From Sphingomonadales bacterium (GTDB lineage Bacteria > Pseudomonadota > Alphaproteobacteria > Sphingomonadales > Sphingomonadaceae): a stretch of 64,000 nucleotides of DNA. Made by a program: the position numbers and the translations under genes. The stretch covers positions 62,001 through 126,000 of the forward strand of contig JAACPW010000001.1 in assembly GCA_009995225.1 (NCBI GenBank), written 5' to 3'. This document shows, one piece after another, positions 60,886 to 64,000 of the stretch; positions within the stretch are counted from its first letter, which is position 1; every line of letters starts with the position of its first letter. The notes beneath the pieces were generated by a model that saw only the letters and a list, made by a program, of their open reading frames with translations, made no database searches and was not told the origin of the DNA.

Positions 60886-62744
60886 GCTGCGCGCTGGCCG
60901 TCAGCGACGCGGCGCGCATGGACCAGCAGCGCGGAGAGCGCGGCCGGCGTCACCCCCGGCACCCGGCCGGCAGCCGCCAAGGTTCCCGGTGCCGCTTTGC
61001 TCAAACGCTCGATCATTTCGTGAGAAAGGCCGGGCACGGCGGCGTAAGGGAAATCGGAGGCCAGAATCACGGAATCACTGGCGCGCAGATCGCGAAGTTC
61101 CGAATCCTGCCGAGCCAAGTAAGGGGCATAGGCAGCATCTTCCGCCATTTCCTCGGACAACAAGGGATCGAGCGCCGTCACGTCTTCCAGCCACGGTGCA
61201 AGAGCATCGGGCGTGATCCCGTCATAGCGGAGCCATTCGCTGATCGCTTTCTCGCCATGATCGCGCCGCACGGGCAGGCCGCGATCGGCCAGTTCGCGCG
61301 CGTGGAGTTTGTGCGAATGTTTCACGTGAAACATTTTGCGCACGCCTTCGCGGGTGTTCCACCAGGCGCGGCGCTCATCACCGATACATCCGGCATCGAC
61401 ACCCAGCCCCGTCAGCCGCGTCGCTGCATTGTTGGCGCGCAGGCGCAGACGGTATTCGGCGCGGGCGGTCAACATCCGGTAGGGTTCGGACACCCCCTGC
61501 AGGGTCAGGTCGTCGACCATAACCGCGATATAGGAATTGGCGCGGTCCAGTCGCGGTGCCTGTTTACCGAGCGCTGCCGCAGACGCCTCTAGCCCCGCAA
61601 CCAGCCCCTGCGCCGCGGCCTCTTCATATCCTGTGGTGCCATTGATCTGGCCCGCGCAATATAGGCCGGGAATGGCGCGCAGCTGCAGGTCGGGTGTCAG
61701 GGCGCGTGGATCGACATGGTCATACTCCACAGCATAGCCCGGCTGCACGATCTCAGCCCGCTCGCAACCGGGCATTGTGCGCACGACTATCGCCTGCACG
61801 TCCACCGGCAACGAGGTGCTGATGCCATTGGGATAGACCATAGGCGTATCCAGACCCTCCGGTTCCAGAAACACCTGATGGCCCTCCCGGTCACCGAAGC
61901 GATGGATCTTGTCCTCGATCGAAGGGCAATAGCGCGGCCCCGCCGCCGCGATGGCACCGGAAAACAGCGGCGAGCGGTGGAGGTTGGCGCGGATCGCGTC
62001 ATGGCCCGCCTGTGATGTGCGGGTCATGGCGCAAAAGACCTGCGGATTGACACGGCGCTGCGTCAGCGCCGACATCGTCCATGCCTCGTCGTCGGAACGC
62101 TGTTCTTCCAGAACCGCCCAATTGATTGTCCGCCCGTCAAGCCGTGGAGGCGTGCCTGTCTTCAGCCGCGCTATCGGCAGGTCGGCGCCGCGAAGCTGTT
62201 GCGCCAGACGCTTGGCGGTGTCCTCGCCGATTCTGCCGCCCTCAAAGCGTTCCTCCCCCCGAAACAGGATGCCGCCGAGAAAGGTGCCGGTGCACAGGAT
62301 AACCCGGCCTGCGTGAAGAACCGTGCCGTCCGCCAGTTCCAACCCGACAACTCTGCCACCTCGAAGCGCCAAGGCGGCCGCTTCACCGCGAACCAATGTC
62401 AGATTTGCCTGCGCGCGCACGATTGCCTGAACCGCCGCCTTGAAGCGCGTCCGATCCGCTTGCACCCGCGGGCCCCAGACCGCGCTGCCCTTGGAACGGT
62501 TGAGCATCCGGTAATGGATCGCGCCAGCATCCGCGGCGCGTCCGATTACCCCGTCGAGTGCATCGACCTCGCGCACCAGATGACCTTTGCCCAGCCCGCC
62601 AATCGCGGGATTGCAGCTCATCGTGCCAATTGCATCAAGATCGAACGTCACCAATGCGGTGCGCGCACCAAAGCGGGCCGAGGCGCAGGCTGCCTCAACC
62701 CCGGCATGGCCACCGCCGATCACAATGACATCGAAGGACTGCAT
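60882..62744 (-). CDS. mnmG: tRNA uridine-5-carboxymethylaminomethyl synthesis protein MnmG
   Basis: 620-residue FAD protein (GidA) that with MnmE makes the cmnm5 modification at U34. FAD motif [13 protein letters not shown] at residues 8-20; [23 protein letters not shown]; second family signature region [13 protein letters not shown] and [17 protein letters not shown]. The C-terminal helical domain ends at about [26 protein letters not shown] chose the ATG at 62744 ([13 protein letters not shown]), the usual MnmG N-terminus; the track start is a GTG 34 codons upstream that overlaps the mnmE stop (GTGA) and would put a parS site inside the gene. One parS site is inside the coding region. Confidence 0.95.
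   Translation of the reverse strand: MQSFDVIVIGGGHAGVEAACASARFGARTALVTFDLDAIGTMSCNPAIGGLGKGHLVREVDALDGVIGRAADAGAIHYRMLNRSKGSAVWGPRVQADRTRFKAAVQAIVRAQANLTLVRGEAAALALRGGRVVGLELADGTVLHAGRVILCTGTFLGGILFRGEERFEGGRIGEDTAKRLAQQLRGADLPIARLKTGTPPRLDGRTINWAVLEEQRSDDEAWTMSALTQRRVNPQVFCAMTRTSQAGHDAIRANLHRSPLFSGAIAAAGPRYCPSIEDKIHRFGDREGHQVFLEPEGLDTPMVYPNGISTSLPVDVQAIVVRTMPGCERAEIVQPGYAVEYDHVDPRALTPDLQLRAIPGLYCAGQINGTTGYEEAAAQGLVAGLEASAAALGKQAPRLDRANSYIAVMVDDLTLQGVSEPYRMLTARAEYRLRLRANNAATRLTGLGVDAGCIGDERRAWWNTREGVRKMFHVKHSHKLHARELADRGLPVRRDHGEKAISEWLRYDGITPDALAPWLEDVTALDPLLSEEMAEDAAYAPYLARQDSELRDLRASDSVILASDFPYAAVPGLSHEMIERLSKAAPGTLAAAGRVPGVTPAALSALLVHARRVADGQRAA
61318..61333. other. parS site 3
   Basis: TGTTTCACGTGAAACA, perfect palindrome inside mnmG, encoding MFHVKH in the C-terminal third of the protein. 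Confidence 0.93.
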
Positions 62745-62810
62745 GATCGCGCAGATAGGCGGTGACAGGGACATCGTCAAAGCGGATTTGGTGGGCGAGC
62801 GCGCAGCGAA

Positions 62811-62826
62811 TGTTTCACGTGAAACA
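62811..62826. other. parS site 4
   Basis: TGTTTCACGTGAAACA, perfect palindrome between the mnmE stop and the preferred mnmG ATG. Confidence 0.93.
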
Positions 62827-62842
62827 TTTTGCAGTGCCGCAT

Positions 62843-64000
62843 TCACTTTCCGATACAGAATCGCCCAAACAGCGTGTCGAGCATGTCTTCGGTCGTTGCG
62901 CGCCCGATCAAGCGGTCAAACGCCAAGCGCGCCAGGCGAAGCTCCTCTGCCACCAGCAGGGGATCGCGCAGTGCCCCCGCTGTCTCAAGCGCATCACGCG
63001 CCTCTGCAAGGCGCTGGTGCTGGCGAGCGTTCAATGCCGCTTCCCCCGGCTTGGGCATCGCGTTGCGTGCCATGACCACAAGCGCGGATTTCAGTGCGGC
63101 GATCCCCTCACCAGTGGCGGCTGACAAAGTGTGCTGCGGCGAAGTTTTGGTGACAAAAGCCTCACGATCGCTTTGTGCCGCGATCTCCCACGCGCCCTCT
63201 GGCCCCTCGCCTTCCGGCCCCAACCACAAGACAAGATCGGCGCTATCCAAGGCGTTTCGCGCCCGATCAATGCCGATAGCCTCGATTTCGTCCAGTCCAG
63301 GTCCATCCTCGGCTGTCCGTAGCCCTGCCGTATCCACGAATGTGAACGGCGCACCACCAATAGCCACGGCGCGCTCGATCACGTCGCGGGTTGTCCCGGC
63401 AATGGGTGACGTGATCGCGGCCTCGCTATCCACCAAAGCGTTGAACAAGGTCGATTTTCCGGCATTGGGCGGCCCGGCCAGCACCACCCGGAAGCCGTCT
63501 TTCAGCCGTTCCGACCGCGGCCGGGCGAGCCATGCTGTAATTTCTGCGGAGAGGGTGGCAATGTTCCACGTGAAACATTCAGGCAGACCGGCAGAATCCT
63601 CCTCGTCCGAAAAATCGAGCACGCCTTCAACCTCGGCCGACAGAACCAGTGCGCGTTCCCGCCACCTCTCAACTTGGCGCGACAAGGCTCCCCCCAGATT
63701 GGCCAGCGCCGCAGCGCGCTGCAATTCGGTTTCGGCGGTCAGAAGGTCGCCCAGACCCTCCGCCTCGGCCAGATCGATGCGACCATTGGCAAAGGCGCGG
63801 CGGGTGAATTCGCCGGGTTCGGCCCTCCGCAGACCGGGAAGCGCCGCCAGTGCGGTTTCGACCGCAGCCAGCACCGCACGGCCACCATGGCAGTGAAACT
63901 CAGCCAGATCCTCCCCTGTCGCTGTTCGGGGGCCGGGGAACCACAGCACCAAACCTTCATCGAGCGCCGCGCCCTCCGCGTCCCGCAACTTCGCCAGCGA
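62843..64000 (-). CDS. mnmE: tRNA modification GTPase MnmE (5' end beyond window)
   Basis: About 385 C-terminal residues of MnmE (TrmE), the GTPase partner of MnmG. Visible: end of the N-terminal folate-binding domain ([14 protein letters not shown]), the helical domain, G domain with G1 [16 protein letters not shown]2 [11 protein letters not shown]3 DTAGLRT, and the C-terminal FCIGK carrying the essential Cys. In the G4 position the usual NKxD reads TKTS, which is atypical. The start lies past base 64000. A parS variant lies inside the gene. Confidence 0.95.
   Translation of the reverse strand, partial: SLAKLRDAEGAALDEGLVLWFPGPRTATGEDLAEFHCHGGRAVLAAVETALAALPGLRRAEPGEFTRRAFANGRIDLAEAEGLGDLLTAETELQRAAALANLGGALSRQVERWRERALVLSAEVEGVLDFSDEEDSAGLPECFTWNIATLSAEITAWLARPRSERLKDGFRVVLAGPPNAGKSTLFNALVDSEAAITSPIAGTTRDVIERAVAIGGAPFTFVDTAGLRTAEDGPGLDEIEAIGIDRARNALDSADLVLWLGPEGEGPEGAWEIAAQSDREAFVTKTSPQHTLSAATGEGIAALKSALVVMARNAMPKPGEAALNARQHQRLAEARDALETAGALRDPLLVAEELRLARLAFDRLIGRATTEDMLDTLFGRFCIGK
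63562..63577. other. parS-like site 5 (one mismatch)
   Basis: TGTTCCACGTGAAACA, one base different from the perfect palindrome, inside mnmE. It encodes CFTWN in that frame. Probably a functional but weaker site. Confidence 0.8.

Overview
The window is high-GC, gene-dense chromosomal DNA of an alphaproteobacterium. It is most likely from the Sphingomonadales, probably Erythrobacteraceae. This is inferred from SciP (DUF1153) and the DUF1013/TrcR-type regulator, the Suv3-like helicase - S4 protein - FdxA - CarD cluster, DUF1192 beside a PIG3-type quinone oxidoreductase, and the mnmE-mnmG-rsmG-parA-parB block. I see no tRNA, rRNA, CRISPR array, insertion sequence or prophage. No stretch of more than 300 bases lacks a gene; the longest gaps (225-235 bases) are described as features.

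Layout. 1-4.1 kb: a tripartite RND efflux permease (cut by the window edge) and its adaptor. 4.2-5.4 kb: a GlsB-type membrane protein and the cell-cycle regulator SciP coupled to an unknown protein. 5.5-10.5 kb: mnmA, a class C beta-lactamase-fold hydrolase, a PhzF protein and pdxH. 10.5-16.3 kb: a DnaJ-like chaperone, a YihY protein, fabI and two nucleotide-sugar genes (a UDP-glucuronate epimerase and a TviB-type dehydrogenase). 16.4-23.4 kb: a minus-strand housekeeping run, proA-nadD-rsfS-rlmH-envC-ctpA-dsbB-coq7. 23.6-25.2 kb: an M23 endopeptidase overlapping a bactofilin gene. 25.2-31.1 kb: fadD, DUF1013/TrcR, a glycosyltransferase coupled to a metallophosphoesterase, and a quinone oxidoreductase. 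31.2-39 kb: DUF1192, clpA, the ligase-associated exonuclease and ATP-dependent ligase, DUF1993, a nonsense-interrupted DUF1275 gene, a 2Fe-2S ferredoxin-like protein and a gamma carbonic anhydrase. 39-45 kb: a minus-strand run hemB-GNAT-GNAT(remnant)-MFS/spermidine synthase (frameshifted), and an M23 peptidase. 45.3-51.7 kb: the Suv3-like helicase cluster through carD, then two lipoproteins. 51.7-58.4 kb: a TsaC/Sua5 protein, acyl-CoA dehydrogenase, DUF815 ATPase, PQQ-type sugar dehydrogenase, free-Met-R-sulfoxide reductase and a glycine-zipper protein. 58.4-64 kb: parB, parA, rsmG, mnmG and mnmE (cut), with five parS-like palindromes. This last block marks the neighbourhood of the chromosome origin.

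How the genes work together. The right end is chromosome segregation plus tRNA/rRNA modification. Cell-wall shape and remodelling recur: an EnvC-like activator, CtpA, an M23-bactofilin pair and a second M23 enzyme. Cell-cycle transcription is represented by SciP and the DUF1013 protein. Neighbouring genes are often translationally coupled through ATGA or GTGA overlaps.

The most unusual signal is a family of cloverleaf-like structured intergenic elements (8.3, 16.3 and 20.6-20.85 kb, with a possible degenerate copy at 4.6 kb). Their short linker sequences are conserved while their hairpin stems differ in sequence yet stay self-complementary. One copy abuts rlmH, whose expected start codon is ATC rather than ATG. 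Several genes are visibly broken: DUF1275 by an in-frame TAG, a GNAT paralog by an internal deletion, and an MFS/spermidine synthase by a frame change.
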